Shown here in pieces: positions 55,261 to 64,000 of a DNA stretch of 64,000 bases. The stretch covers positions 7,271 to 71,270 of the forward strand of contig UQTU01000011.1 in assembly GCA_900544135.1 (NCBI GenBank). The letters run 5' to 3'. The stretch is from an uncultured Collinsella sp. Lineage in GTDB: Bacteria > Actinomycetota > Coriobacteriia > Coriobacteriales > Coriobacteriaceae. The position numbers and the translations under genes were made by a program. The notes under the pieces were generated by a model. It was not told the DNA's origin, searched no databases, and saw nothing but the letters and a program-made list of their open reading frames with translations. Within the stretch, counting starts at the first letter, position 1. Each line of letters starts with the position of its first letter.

Positions 55261-56523
55261 CTACAACACGGCGCCCTCGGGCAGGTCGACGCGAACAACG
55301 TCCACGGCATCTCCCGCCTTGAGCTCGCACGGTCCTTCGTCAATGCGCAGCAGGCAGTTGGACCGCTGCATCGTGCCGAGCAGCGCCGAATTCTGCGTCT
55401 TGGCCTCGGTCACCAACAGCTCACCGGTCTCGGGGTCGCGCAAAACCGTGGCGCGATCGAAGAAGCGTCGGTCCTGGCGCTTTTTCACGCCGTGCGTGAG
55501 CGTCGCCTGCTGCACGGGACGCACGCCCTCGGCAAAGCCGCGCATCTTGCGAATCGCCGGACGGGCGAGCATCTCAAAGCCTACATACGCCGCAGCCGGA
55601 TTGCCTGAAAGCCCTAGGTAGGGCTTGCCCCCGAGCAAGCCAAACGTGATGGCCTTGCCCGGACGCATCGAGATGCGGTCAAACAGCACCACGCCCTCGC
55701 GCCGGACGAGCGCCGTCACATAGTCGTAGTCGCCAGCCGAGGCGCCACCGCTCGTAATGACAAAATCGCACTCCTGCACGGCGCGATGCACCAGCTCGGC
55801 AATCGCCTGCTCATCATCGGGTGCAATGCCGTAGAACACGGGCTCGGCGCCGGCATCGAGTGCTTCGGCCATCAACGCCGACGAGTTGGAGTCGCGAATC
55901 TGCCCGCGCGCCGGTACCTTACTCGGTGCGACCAGCTCCGTGCCCAGCGAGATGATGCCCACACGTGGGGCAGCGTGCACCTTCACGCTCGCGTATCCGG
56001 CGCTCGCCAGCAGACCCGCGCCCGCCGGAGCCACGACCTCGCCGGCGCGCATCACAACATCGCCGGCATGGGCCTCCTCGGCAGCAGAGCGAACGTTCTC
56101 CCCCACTTTAGCAGGCGCCGAGAAGCTCACGTGCGAGCCCTCGTTGCCGTCGCCATCGAGCACGTCGACGATCTCGTATTTCACTACGGCATCGGCACCC
56201 TCGGGCACCGGCGCGCCTGTCATGATGCGGACCGTCTCGCCCACTCCGATTGTGCCCTCAAACACATGGCCCGCGGCCTCATGTCCGATAACGTCGAGCG
56301 TCACCGGCGCCTCGCCAGACGTCTGCGCCAAGTCCGCCGAGCGCACGGCATATCCGTCCATAGCGCTGTTGGCAAACGGCGAGATATCGATATCGGCCAC
56401 CGCGTCCTCGGCCAAGGGAAGACCGGTGGCCTGCCACACGGGAATCTCGACGAGATCGGTCGGAGCAACGTGCGACAGAACAATCGACTGCGCGTCCTCC
56501 AGCGGAATGAGCTTCTCTGCCAT
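55261..56523 (-). CDS. moeA: Molybdopterin molybdotransferase
   Basis: A 420-residue enzyme that inserts molybdate into adenylylated molybdopterin. Domains in order: MoeA N-terminal (ALPLAEDAVADIDISPFANSAMDGYA), the middle MogA-like domain with VITSGGASAGDYDYV, and the C-terminal domain (DRRFFDRATVL). The ATG at 56523 (MAEKLIP) follows AGAGGTGC; the ATG at 56529 is an alternative. It is the first gene of the moeA-mog pair. TATACT about 50 bases upstream on the minus strand is a possible -10 box. Confidence 0.94.
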   Translation of the reverse strand: MAEKLIPLEDAQSIVLSHVAPTDLVEIPVWQATGLPLAEDAVADIDISPFANSAMDGYAVRSADLAQTSGEAPVTLDVIGHEAAGHVFEGTIGVGETVRIMTGAPVPEGADAVVKYEIVDVLDGDGNEGSHVSFSAPAKVGENVRSAAEEAHAGDVVMRAGEVVAPAGAGLLASAGYASVKVHAAPRVGIISLGTELVAPSKVPARGQIRDSNSSALMAEALDAGAEPVFYGIAPDDEQAIAELVHRAVQECDFVITSGGASAGDYDYVTALVRREGVVLFDRISMRPGKAITFGLLGGKPYLGLSGNPAAAYVGFEMLARPAIRKMRGFAEGVRPVQQATLTHGVKKRQDRRFFDRATVLRDPETGELLVTEAKTQNSALLGTMQRSNCLLRIDEGPCELKAGDAVDVVRVDLPEGAVL

Positions 56524-56696
56524 ATGCACCTCTTAATGCCACGGCGCACAACGGGGCGCCGATTCTTTATGCTTGTCTAAGTATAATCCCCGACGCGCGA
56601 CCGCGACTTGGCCTGTACCCGCAAATACACCTGTCGGCCGCAAGCCGCGAAACAGAATGGAAACCAACCCACCGGCTCGTCGCGTTTACCGCGTTT

Positions 56697-56702
56697 TATA
56701 AT
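56697..56702 (+). promoter_or_regulatory. Candidate -10 box of the ClC gene
   Basis: TATAAT lies 30 bases ahead of the ATG at 56732. No strong -35 box was found at the expected distance. Confidence 0.4.
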
Positions 56703-56731
56703 GCTCGTGTTGCAACCAAAAAGAGGAACGT

Positions 56732-58153
56732 ATGGCTTTTACCGACAAACCCGAAAGCGCAAACGAGGCGCAGGATCATTCCCAGCCGCTCGACGACGGC
56801 GGCTTTTTCTCCCTGAACGACGTCATCATGGCAGGCAGGCATCAGATCACCCGCTCCGAGCATCTCTTAGCTGCCGACACGCGCCGCAATGTCCGCAACC
56901 TACTCGCAAGCGCCAAGTTGCTCGCACTCGTCGTCATCGTCTCGCTCGCCATGGGCGTTGCCGCTTGGGCGTTTTTGGCCTCGCTGAATATCGCGACCGA
57001 CTATCGCGAGCACCATGCATGGATTTACGCGCTGCTTCCCGTTGTGGGCATGGCCACCGCATGGGTGTACAAAAACCACGGCCTTGCCGCCAAACGAGGC
57101 AACAACCTGGTCATCGACTCCGCTCTGGGCACACGTCTCATCCATATGCGCATGGCCGTCCTCACCTTCATCTGCTCCACGCTCACGCACCTAACGGGCG
57201 GATCGGCCGGTCGCGAGGGAGCCGCGGTGCAGATTGGCGGCACCATCGCCAGCAACATCTCGAGCCTCGCCCACCTCAAAAAGCATGACCACCACGACCT
57301 CATGCTCGCCGGCATCTCGTCGGCCTTTGGCGCCGTATTCGGTTCGCCCCTTGCCGGCGCGTTCTTTGGCATGGAGATGTGTTTTATCGGCAAGATCGAC
57401 TACACCGCGGGCATCTACTGTCTGGTCGCCTCGTTTACCGGCTACTTTACATCACTCGCCCTGGGTACCGAGTACGAAGCGAATGTCATCGCCAGCGTTC
57501 CCAACATGACACCACGGACGGTTGCCATCGTTGTTATCAGCGCCATTATCTTCGGTCTGACGGCACGCCTCTTTGCCTGGTCGGTTCGAACCGTCAAAAG
57601 CCTGTACGGTCGCTTTATCACCAACTACCTTGCTCGCGCACTCGTGGGCGCGCTCGTGGTGCTCGCGGCATACGCGATGCTCGACGCCTGGAAGTATGCC
57701 GGCCTTGCCACCTGGCTCTCGGGCGCCGGGTTCGCCGGTAACACGACCCTGGCGGACGCAGCCATCAAGCTCGTGGTGACGGCGCTTACCCTGGGTGCGG
57801 GCTTCCAAGGCGGCGAGGTCACGCCCCTGTTTGGCATCGGTGCGGCGCTCGGCGGCTGGATCGGTTGCCTCGTCGGTATCGACCCCAGCTTTCTGGCGGC
57901 GCTGGGCATGCTCGGTGTTTTCTGCGCCGGCCTTAACGTGCCCATCACCACCTGTATGATGGCCATCGACCTGTTCCACGGCACGGCAGCCGGCTTCTTC
58001 GTGATCGTGGCGTTTATCAGCTATCTTGTCGGCGGCCACCGCGGCGTATATCCCGCGCAGCGCATTGTCTCGCCTAAACGCCGTTCGCTTATTGTGGATG
58101 AGGGCGGTACGGTAGCGGATGCTATCGAGCGCCACAACGACCTGATAGAGTAG
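56732..58153 (+). CDS. ClC family chloride channel/transporter
   Basis: A 473-residue membrane protein with the ClC selectivity-filter segments: GGSAGREGAAVQIGG (usual GREGP, here GREGA), GSPLAGAFFGMEM, and GGEVTPLFGIGAALGG. It moves chloride or another halide, possibly fluoride, possibly in exchange for protons. AAGAGGAACG precedes the start. It lies between moeA (divergent) and the lipid kinase gene, 87 bases upstream of the latter. Confidence 0.9.
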   Translation: MAFTDKPESANEAQDHSQPLDDGGFFSLNDVIMAGRHQITRSEHLLAADTRRNVRNLLASAKLLALVVIVSLAMGVAAWAFLASLNIATDYREHHAWIYALLPVVGMATAWVYKNHGLAAKRGNNLVIDSALGTRLIHMRMAVLTFICSTLTHLTGGSAGREGAAVQIGGTIASNISSLAHLKKHDHHDLMLAGISSAFGAVFGSPLAGAFFGMEMCFIGKIDYTAGIYCLVASFTGYFTSLALGTEYEANVIASVPNMTPRTVAIVVISAIIFGLTARLFAWSVRTVKSLYGRFITNYLARALVGALVVLAAYAMLDAWKYAGLATWLSGAGFAGNTTLADAAIKLVVTALTLGAGFQGGEVTPLFGIGAALGGWIGCLVGIDPSFLAALGMLGVFCAGLNVPITTCMMAIDLFHGTAAGFFVIVAFISYLVGGHRGVYPAQRIVSPKRRSLIVDEGGTVADAIERHNDLIE

Positions 58154-58240
58154 ACGTTAGTATTCGCCGTGCAGCCACAATCGGGGGCAATTCGACCTGA
58201 GCGCGACCGCACCGTCACGTCATACGCCAGGAGTCGCTCC

Positions 58241-59203
58241 ATGCACGCAACTGATTTTGGTCGCGCGCTCATAATCGCCAACCCTGCCGCCCAGTCGGGT
58301 GCGGCGCGCGAGGTCGCTGAGCGCCTGCAGCGCTTTTTGGACATGACCGCGCGCTCATCCCAGTTTGACCTGGTGCTGACTGAGCGCATGGGACATGCCA
58401 AGGAGCTTGCCGCGCAGGCTCAGGGCTATCGTACCGTTATCGCACTCGGCGGCGACGGCGTGATCCACGAGGTCGTCAACGGGCTTATGACGCAAAAGGA
58501 GAACGCCCGCCCCGCTCTTGCCGCCCTGCCCGTGGGCTCCGGCAACGATTTTGCCCAGACGCTCGGCATCGAAGATTTCTCCGGCAAGGATTTTGGCGCG
58601 CTGCTCACCTGTGAGCTGCAGCGCCAGGATATCGGACGCATTCGCTCATGGAACCCCGCAAACGGCAGCGGCGAGGCTACCGTTGAGTACTACGACCAAA
58701 CGCTTTCGGTCGGCATCGATGCCGCCATCGGCCTGGGCACCACCGAGCTGCGCAAAAAGACGGGCCTCGCTGGCGCTCCGCTCTACACCCTCTCGGGTCT
58801 GGAGCAGTTTGGTCTGCGCTACCGCAACTACCCCATGACAGTCAGCTTTGACGGGGCGCCCGCCGAGCGCGTAAGGGCGATCATCATGGCGATTCAGCTG
58901 GGCCCCACGTATGGCTCGGGCTATCGCATCTGCCCCGATGCCGACCCCTGCGACGGCATGCTCGACGTCTGCTACGCATGCGGCCCCGTCCCTCGCGCGA
59001 TTGCCCTGCCTATGTTTCTTTCGGCCAAGGACGGCCACCATACCAAGTTGCCACCGGTTCGCATGCGCCGCTGCCGCCATGCCGAGCTCACCTTTGAGGA
59101 GCCCGACTACCCCATCCAAGCCGAGGGCGAGCCCGTTGTCGCCTCGCGCATCGAGGTCGACGTCCTTCCCGCCGCTCTCGAAGTCTGGCACCCCACCCGC
59201 TAG
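58241..59203 (+). CDS. Diacylglycerol kinase-family lipid kinase (YegS-like)
   Basis: A 320-residue soluble or membrane-associated kinase. GGDGVIHEVVNGL is the nucleotide-binding GGDGT-type motif (here GGDGV), and PVGSGNDFAQTLGI the following conserved loop. It phosphorylates diacylglycerol or a related lipid with ATP. The ATG at 58241 follows AGGAGTCGC; a longer frame from 58169 is weaker. It ends eight bases before hairpin repeat R7. Confidence 0.9.
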   Translation: MHATDFGRALIIANPAAQSGAAREVAERLQRFLDMTARSSQFDLVLTERMGHAKELAAQAQGYRTVIALGGDGVIHEVVNGLMTQKENARPALAALPVGSGNDFAQTLGIEDFSGKDFGALLTCELQRQDIGRIRSWNPANGSGEATVEYYDQTLSVGIDAAIGLGTTELRKKTGLAGAPLYTLSGLEQFGLRYRNYPMTVSFDGAPAERVRAIIMAIQLGPTYGSGYRICPDADPCDGMLDVCYACGPVPRAIALPMFLSAKDGHHTKLPPVRMRRCRHAELTFEEPDYPIQAEGEPVVASRIEVDVLPAALEVWHPTR

Positions 59204-59210
59204 CCATCCC

Positions 59211-59281
59211 TAAGTTGCGGTGAAATAGGGACTGTTTATGCAGGTAAAGCCGGAAAACAATCCCTATTTCACCGCAACTTA
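59211..59281. repeat. Palindromic hairpin repeat, copy R7 (variant)
   Basis: Arms 59211-59237 and 59255-59281. Here ATAGGGACTG replaces ATACGGACTG and the right arm has CCCTAT in place of CCGTAT, a paired change that keeps the stem; one mismatch remains. It lies between the convergent ends of the lipid kinase gene and the ArfB-like gene. Confidence 0.85.
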
Positions 59282-59289
59282 TGAGGAGA

Positions 59290-59670
59290 TCATTCGTCGC
59301 TGCCCGGTTTGCGACGGTTGGCCTTTTTAATGGCGTTGAAGTGCTTATCATTGAGCCTGCGCTGGCGAGAGCGCTGGGGCACCTTGGTCTTTACGCGTCG
59401 ACGCGGCGGACGGCCACGACGCTCAAGCTCTGCCCTCAGCTTACGCAGACAGCAGCTACGATTCTGAAACTGACTGCGGCTCTCGCGCGCCGTCACGACA
59501 ATCCCCGTGGGCCCATGCTTCATGCGTACCGCCGAGTCCGTCGTGTTCACGCCCTGTCCGCCCGGACCCGTCGCGCGAAACACCTGCACTTCGCAATCGC
59601 GTGCCAACTCCTCGACCGACATCTCGGCATAGCGTGCATACTCGCTCCATCCCATCTTGTTCTCATCCAT
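59290..59670 (-). CDS. Release factor-like peptidyl-tRNA hydrolase (ArfB/RF-1 domain)
   Basis: A 126-residue protein with the RF-1 GGQ motif at residues 37-39 ([18 protein letters not shown]) and a basic C-terminal tail ([16 protein letters not shown]). It has no codon-recognition domain, so it fits factors that free peptides from stalled ribosomes. The ATG at 59670 follows GGAGGTGTTG; a frame from 59736 would cross a palindrome. Confidence 0.88.
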   Translation of the reverse strand: MDENKMGWSEYARYAEMSVEELARDCEVQVFRATGPGGQGVNTTDSAVRMKHGPTGIVVTARESRSQFQNRSCCLRKLRAELERRGRPPRRRVKTKVPQRSRQRRLNDKHFNAIKKANRRKPGSDE

Positions 59671-59695
59671 ATCAACACCTCCCCTCATACAAAAA

Positions 59696-59726
59696 ATGTG
59701 ACAAAGGGACAGTCCCTTTGTCACAT
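59696..59726. repeat. Perfect 31-base palindrome of the GGGACAGTCCC type
   Basis: ATGTGACAAAGGGAC is followed by one A and its exact inverse. It lies between xpt (stop 59754) and the ArfB-like start, and could act as a terminator stem for xpt. Related elements are at 1513, 2690 and 17001. Confidence 0.75.
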
Positions 59727-59753
59727 CGCATACCAATCGCTTGTGTTGCGAGC

Positions 59754-60332
59754 CTAGGCGAAGGTGATCTCGCCGTTCTCGCAGTCCATATCGGCGATAC
59801 GGGCCAGGCTCTCAACGCGGAAGCCGCGCTTGCGGAGCTTATCGCCACCGCCTTGGAAGCCCTTCTCCACCGCAATGCCAATACCAGATACCTCGGCACC
59901 CGCAGCCTCACAGATCTTGATAAGACCCTCGAGCGCGCAGCCGTTGGCCAGGAAGTCGTCGATAATCAGGACCTTGTCGCCCTCGGACAGGAAGCGCTTG
60001 CCAACGATAACCGGGTACTCCTTCTGCTTGGTAAAGGAGTAGATGGTCGTGGCATACTGCTCGCCGTCGAGGTTGATGGACTGTGCCTTCTTGGCAAAGA
60101 CCACCGGCACGCCACCAAAATGCTGGGCCGCAATGCAAGCCATGCCAATGCCCGAAGCCTCGATCGTCAGGATCTTGTTGATCTCGACACCCTCGAACAG
60201 ACGGGCCCACTCAGCGCCCATGTGATCGAACAGCTCAACGTCGCACTGGTGGTTGAGGAAGGCATCAACCTTAAGGACGTTACCGGCCTTTACGATGCCG
60301 TCATGGCGAATACGATCCTCAAGCTCCTGCAT
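59754..60332 (-). CDS. xpt: Xanthine phosphoribosyltransferase
   Basis: A 192-residue enzyme of purine salvage that joins xanthine to PRPP to form XMP. The PRPP motif is [35 protein letters not shown] is typical of the Xpt subfamily. The start follows GAGAAGGGGTTGC. No purine riboswitch was seen in the 150 bases upstream. Confidence 0.93.
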   Translation of the reverse strand: MQELEDRIRHDGIVKAGNVLKVDAFLNHQCDVELFDHMGAEWARLFEGVEINKILTIEASGIGMACIAAQHFGGVPVVFAKKAQSINLDGEQYATTIYSFTKQKEYPVIVGKRFLSEGDKVLIIDDFLANGCALEGLIKICEAAGAEVSGIGIAVEKGFQGGGDKLRKRGFRVESLARIADMDCENGEITFA

Positions 60333-60489
60333 GGCGCAACCCCTTCTCGCGGCAACGATACCGCGCGATTAATAAACGTTGTTCGATAGTCTACCACGGA
60401 CCGACCCCCGCCCGTCCCACAAGCCACATCGCACCACAAACCAGTCTTTTTGGGACGGCGCGAATCGTGGCAGACAGCCTCCCAACACG

Positions 60490-61794
60490 CTAATGGCGGG
60501 CGCGCATCTTCACCAAACGCACCATGGCGAGCGCAAAGCCCACAGCGGCCACAGCCATGAGCACGTAGAACACCGAGCGAAAGCCGAATAAGAACACATC
60601 CGGACGGCCTGCAACGAAACTGGTCACGGCCTCGCCCATCGCCACGCTCATCTGCCCATACAGGATATTCGACGCCACCGTAATACCGAGTGCCATGCCG
60701 GCGTAGCGCGCCAAACTGCCCAAGCTGCCAGCAAAACCGAGCGCTTCGCGCGGAGCCGAGCCCATGTACAGCGAGTTGTTGGGGCTCTGGAAAATCGACG
60801 TGCCGCACGACATAAACGCGACACAGCACACGATCACAGGGATGGAGGAATGCTCGTTGAGCGTGCTTACCGCAAAGAGACCGCATACGTACACACCCAG
60901 GCCGACCGCCGTGGGACCCTCGCAGCCAACACGGTCCGAAACCGTTCCAGAAAGCGGGCCGATAAAGGCATTCACCATCGGCAGCGCCAAAAAGAGCAGT
61001 CCGGAAATATCGGAGCTAAAGCCATGGGCATCCTGGAAATAGAACGGCAGCACAAACTCAGATGCACCGATGCCGATGAACACGATAAGCATGCATGCCA
61101 AGTTAATCGTAAAAGCCGAACTCGCAAAGCAGCGACGCGCGGCCTCCGCCAGCGACATGGGGCGCTCGCCGGCCTCCGGCTTAACATGCGGCAGTGTGTA
61201 AAGCCCCACGATAAACGAGATGACGCCAATGGGCAGGTTGATGAGGAAGATGCTCTCCCAGGGAAAGCTTGCCACCAGCATGCCGCCCAGCACGGGGCCG
61301 CACATCATGCCGAGGGCCACAAAGGTCGCGAGGATACCCATAGCACGACCGCGCTCGCGCGCCGGAAACGACTCGGTGATGATACCCATGTTGTTAGCCA
61401 TGGCCGCCGCGCAACCGACGCCCTGAACGATGCGTGCCAGGATAAGAACTTCGAGCGAGGCCGAAAGGCCGCACAGCAGCGAGCCGACCGTAAAGACGAT
61501 GACGCCCAGCTGGAATACGCCCACCTTGCCGCGCACGTCGCCCAGACGGCCAAACGGCAGCATAGCCACGCATGTCGCAAGCAGATACACCGAGCTCACC
61601 AGCTGGATGCGGTCGAGGCCCACGCCCAGCTCCTTTTGCATCACGGGCAACGCCACGGTCACGACGGTCGAATCCAGACACGCCATAAACGTCATGATGA
61701 GCACGGTAAACAGAATCGCCCATTTGTTCTTGCCATGGGTGTCGCCCTCAAGGGCAATGTGCTCGCGGCGCAGCTGCTCTGCGGTTTTCTCCAT
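60490..61794 (-). CDS. MFS transporter, drug-efflux-like
   Basis: A 434-residue membrane protein with about 12 spans. LIMTFMACLDSTVVTVALPVMQ and LATCVAMLPFGRLGDVRGKV (motif A) are typical of multidrug efflux permeases. It should export small molecules with protons; the substrate is not known. The ATG at 61794 (MEKTAEQ) is chosen because GAAAGG lies six bases upstream. It is separated by a terminator from metY. Confidence 0.88.
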   Translation of the reverse strand: MEKTAEQLRREHIALEGDTHGKNKWAILFTVLIMTFMACLDSTVVTVALPVMQKELGVGLDRIQLVSSVYLLATCVAMLPFGRLGDVRGKVGVFQLGVIVFTVGSLLCGLSASLEVLILARIVQGVGCAAAMANNMGIITESFPARERGRAMGILATFVALGMMCGPVLGGMLVASFPWESIFLINLPIGVISFIVGLYTLPHVKPEAGERPMSLAEAARRCFASSAFTINLACMLIVFIGIGASEFVLPFYFQDAHGFSSDISGLLFLALPMVNAFIGPLSGTVSDRVGCEGPTAVGLGVYVCGLFAVSTLNEHSSIPVIVCCVAFMSCGTSIFQSPNNSLYMGSAPREALGFAGSLGSLARYAGMALGITVASNILYGQMSVAMGEAVTSFVAGRPDVFLFGFRSVFYVLMAVAAVGFALAMVRLVKMRARH

Positions 61795-61820
61795 ATCCAT
61801 CCTTTCGAGTGGCGCAACGC

Positions 61821-61867
61821 AAAAACGGGACCCCGATCGCCTGCAAACAGCCGCGATTGGGGTCCCG
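61821..61867 (-). terminator. Intrinsic terminator of metY
   Basis: On the minus strand CGGGACCCCAATCGC and GCGATCGGGGTCCCG pair (one G-U), followed by TTTTT. It lies about 70 bases after the metY stop codon. Confidence 0.9.
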
Positions 61868-61934
61868 CCTACGGAATCGGAACAAAAGGTCGCCGAAGCT
61901 TTCTGCCAGCATCGGCACCTTGTACGGAGCTAGC

Positions 61935-63218
61935 CTAGCACTGCGCGAGCGCCTGCTCAAGGTCGGCAATCAGATCGGCCGTGTCCTCGAGGCCGCACGA
62001 CAGGCGCACCATGTCGGCGGAGATGCCGCAGGCGATGAGCTCCTCATCGTTCATCTGGCGATGCGTGGCATTAGCGGGATGCAGACAGCAAGTGCGGGCG
62101 TCGGCCACGTGCGTGGCGATCTGGACGAGCTTGAGACTCTTCATAAAGGTCTCGGCCGCCGCGCGACCACCGTTAAAGCCAAAGCTCACAACGCCGCAGG
62201 TACCGTTGGGCATGTACTTCTGAGCGATGTCATAGTACTTGTCGCCCTCCAGGCCCGGATAGCTCACGAAGCGTACCTTGGGGTGGCTCTGCAGGAACTT
62301 GGCGACCGCCAGACCATTCTCACAATGGCGCGGCATGCGCACGTGCAGGCTCTCGAGCGAGCTGTTCAGGAAGAACGCCGCCTGCGGGTTCTGCATGGGG
62401 CCGAGGTCGCGCATAAGCTGCGCAGTGGCCTTGGTAATAAAGGCGCCCTCGCGACCGAACTTCTCGGCATAGGTCACGCCGTGGTAGCTCTCGTCAGGCG
62501 TGGTGAGACCCGGGAACTTGTCCGCATGGGCCATCCAGTCAAACTGGCCATGGTCGACGATCACGCCACCCAGGTAGGCCGCATGGCCATCCATGTACTT
62601 AGTGGTGGAGTGCGTGACGATGTCGGCGCCCCACTCAAAGGGACGGCACATCACGGGCGTCGGGAAGGTGTTGTCGACCATCAGCGGTACGCCGTGGTCG
62701 TGCGCGGCCTTGGCAAAGCGCTCAATATCGAGCACGGCAAGGGCGGGGTTAGCAATCGTCTCGCCAAAGACAAGCTTGGTGTTGGGCTGGAAGGCTGCCT
62801 CGAGCTCCTCGTCGGTGCAGTCGGGGGCAACGAACGTGCAGGTCAAGCCCATACGACCCATGGTGTGAGCCAACAGGTTGTAGGTACCGCCGTAGATGGC
62901 GGAGCTCGCGACCACGTGATCGCCGGCGCCGGCAACGTTAAAGATCGCGAGGAAGTTCGCGGCCATGCCCGAGCTCGTGAGCATCGCTGCGGTGCCGCCC
63001 TCCATCTCGCAGATCTTGGCGGCAACCAAATCGCACGTGGGATTCTGCAGACGGCTGTAGAAATAGCCCGACTCCTCCAGGTCAAACAGCTTGCCCATGT
63101 GCTCGGACGTGTCGTACTTCCACGTGGTGGACTGGTAGATGGGCACCTGGCGCGGCTCCGCATCTCCCGGGTGATACCCGCCCTGAACACATGTCGTACC
63201 GATGGTCTGCTCGCTCAT
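61935..63218 (-). CDS. metY: O-acetylhomoserine sulfhydrylase (aminocarboxypropyltransferase)
   Basis: A 427-residue PLP enzyme of the Cys/Met metabolism family, which makes homocysteine or methionine from O-acetylhomoserine and a thiol or sulphide. The PLP lysine lies in IVTHSTTKYMDGHAAYLGG; VASSAIYGGTYNLL is the cofactor phosphate region. A cystathionine gamma-synthase or lyase function is less likely given the length. The ATG at 63218 (MSEQTIG) follows GGGAG at six bases. It is a single gene with its own terminator. Confidence 0.92.
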   Translation of the reverse strand: MSEQTIGTTCVQGGYHPGDAEPRQVPIYQSTTWKYDTSEHMGKLFDLEESGYFYSRLQNPTCDLVAAKICEMEGGTAAMLTSSGMAANFLAIFNVAGAGDHVVASSAIYGGTYNLLAHTMGRMGLTCTFVAPDCTDEELEAAFQPNTKLVFGETIANPALAVLDIERFAKAAHDHGVPLMVDNTFPTPVMCRPFEWGADIVTHSTTKYMDGHAAYLGGVIVDHGQFDWMAHADKFPGLTTPDESYHGVTYAEKFGREGAFITKATAQLMRDLGPMQNPQAAFFLNSSLESLHVRMPRHCENGLAVAKFLQSHPKVRFVSYPGLEGDKYYDIAQKYMPNGTCGVVSFGFNGGRAAAETFMKSLKLVQIATHVADARTCCLHPANATHRQMNDEELIACGISADMVRLSCGLEDTADLIADLEQALAQC

Positions 63219-63449
63219 ATCCAACTCCCTTACTTGGGTTTTGTTTTTATTCGGTTCACGATACCGCTACCCTGCACCCCTCTCAACCCATCCCCAAGGT
63301 AGGTTATGGGACAAATTGATCAGGGGTATTTATCTCAAGCCTTGGGCATTTGCTCGATAGATAAAAATGAGGCATCCATGAAGCTCTCGATGATTACACG
63401 CACCGTCATGGGTACCATAGGCGGGCACACCGTGACTAAGGAGACAACG

Positions 63450-63896
63450 ATGAAGCAAATCGATACGGCCCAGCTCGACATCACCGCCTGTCAGGCTCAG
63501 GCTGCCGAATACCATGCCCGCGGCTTCAACTGCGCCCAGGCCGTCGCCTGCACGCTCGCACCTGCCGTCGGACTCGACCCCCAGGTCGCCTTTACCCTCA
63601 CCGAGGGCTTTGGCGCCGGCATGGGCGGCATGACCGAAACCTGCGGCGCCATCTCGGGCGCCGTGGCCATCATGGGTTTTGTAATGAGCGACGGCATGGA
63701 AAACCCCAAGACCAAGGGCCAGACCTACAAGCTGTCGCGCGAAATCGCCAAGCGTTTTAAAACGAAGAACACAACGACCGTCTGCGGCACGCTCAAGGGC
63801 GTCGGATCGGATAAGGGTCCGCTCCGCAGCTGCCCTGGTTGCATCGACGATGCCGTCGAGATCGCCTGCGATGTGCTAAAGCAGCTCGCCGAGTAA
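63450..63896 (+). CDS. C-GCAxxG-C-C family protein
   Basis: A 148-residue protein of the Cys-rich family named for its motif. Cys28 (FNCAQAV), Cys65 in TETCGAISG, Cys112, Cys128, Cys131 and Cys140 are present, suggesting a metal or Fe-S site. Function is unknown for the family; some members sit next to redox genes. The ATG at 63450 follows AAGGAG; a frame from 63306 would add 48 residues without support. A hairpin follows. Confidence 0.85.
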   Translation: MKQIDTAQLDITACQAQAAEYHARGFNCAQAVACTLAPAVGLDPQVAFTLTEGFGAGMGGMTETCGAISGAVAIMGFVMSDGMENPKTKGQTYKLSREIAKRFKTKNTTTVCGTLKGVGSDKGPLRSCPGCIDDAVEIACDVLKQLAE

Positions 63897-63910
63897 ACGG
63901 CAGCAACAGA

Positions 63911-63960
63911 AAACGACGGCCGGCGCGCTTGGGATCCATCCAAAAGCACGCCGGCCGTCG
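63911..63960 (-). terminator. Terminator between convergent genes at the right edge
   Basis: CGACGGCCGGCG pairs with CGCCGGCCGTCG. On the minus strand it is followed by TTTTCTG, so it ends the gene entering from the right edge; it may also slow plus-strand transcription. Confidence 0.85.
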
Positions 63961-63963
63961 CCA

Positions 63964-64000
63964 TTAGAACTCGGCAAATTCGGGAGCGCCGACCTCGATC
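63964..64000 (-). CDS. C-terminal tail of a gene that begins beyond the window
   Basis: A minus-strand frame enters from the right edge and ends ...IEVGAPEFAEF with TAA at 63966-63964, a few bases before a strong terminator. Only 11 residues are visible, so the product cannot be named. Confidence 0.5.
   Translation of the reverse strand, partial: IEVGAPEFAEF

Noticed and set aside
60333..60489. Purine riboswitch ahead of xpt
   Set aside because: The conserved loop sequences of the purine aptamer are absent.

Overview
This 64 kb window is chromosomal DNA of high G+C content from a strictly anaerobic, gut-type actinobacterium. The gene set points to class Coriobacteriia, most likely Collinsella; the genus is inferred from content, since no rRNA gene is present. 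Most genes lie on the minus strand in long, tightly packed operons.

Layout. 1-2685 (+): end of an FAD oxidoreductase, its DUF1667 partner, and an M24 peptidase. 3032-11272 (-): folC, valS, clpX, clpP, trigger factor, tRNA-Leu. 11413-15158 (-): a two-gene molybdenum hydroxylase of the xanthine dehydrogenase family. 15431-16786 (-): glutamate dehydrogenase. 17043-39633 (-): a 22.6 kb run, in transcription order hydN-like, fdhF (selenocysteine enzyme), hyfA-B-C-D-E-F-G-H-I-J, hycI, a formate channel, a second molybdopterin oxidoreductase, selA, selB, tRNA-Sec, mobA and a DUF3343 gene. 40061-40853 (+): a RelB-type/PIN toxin-antitoxin pair. 40969-42458 (-): an unrecognised protein, tRNA-Gly and tRNA-Pro. 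42550-50679 (-): brnQ, then a selenium-handling set (cysteine desulfurase-like, DUF3343, yedF, selD) beside an activase and two 2-hydroxyacyl-CoA dehydratase/double-cubane proteins. 51110-56523 (-): modABC, mog, moeA. 56732-59203 (+): ClC channel and lipid kinase. 59290-63218 (-): release-factor-like hydrolase, xpt, MFS transporter, metY. 63450-63896 (+): C-GCAxxG-C-C protein. 63964-end (-): tail of another gene.

How it fits together. Much of the window supports one machine. Formate is moved by the FNT channel and oxidised by FdhF, which uses selenocysteine at residue 140 read through an in-frame UGA with a visible SECIS hairpin. Electrons pass through HydN/HyfA-type ferredoxin-like proteins to a membrane-bound [NiFe] hydrogenase of the Hyf (hydrogenase-4) kind, giving H2 and probably ion pumping. 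HycI and HyfJ mature the hydrogenase. SelA, SelB and tRNA-Sec insert selenocysteine; SelD makes selenophosphate and is itself predicted to contain selenocysteine at residue 17. ModABC, Mog, MoeA and MobA supply the molybdenum cofactor.

Unexplained structure. Seven copies of a palindromic hairpin repeat lie only in intergenic gaps, and paired base changes between copies suggest selection on the folded form. Two related ~97-nt intercistronic elements sit in the dehydratase/activase operon. Other large inverted repeats lie before valS and folC and after the peptidase gene. The activase gene carries an apparent one-base deletion in a G7 tract.
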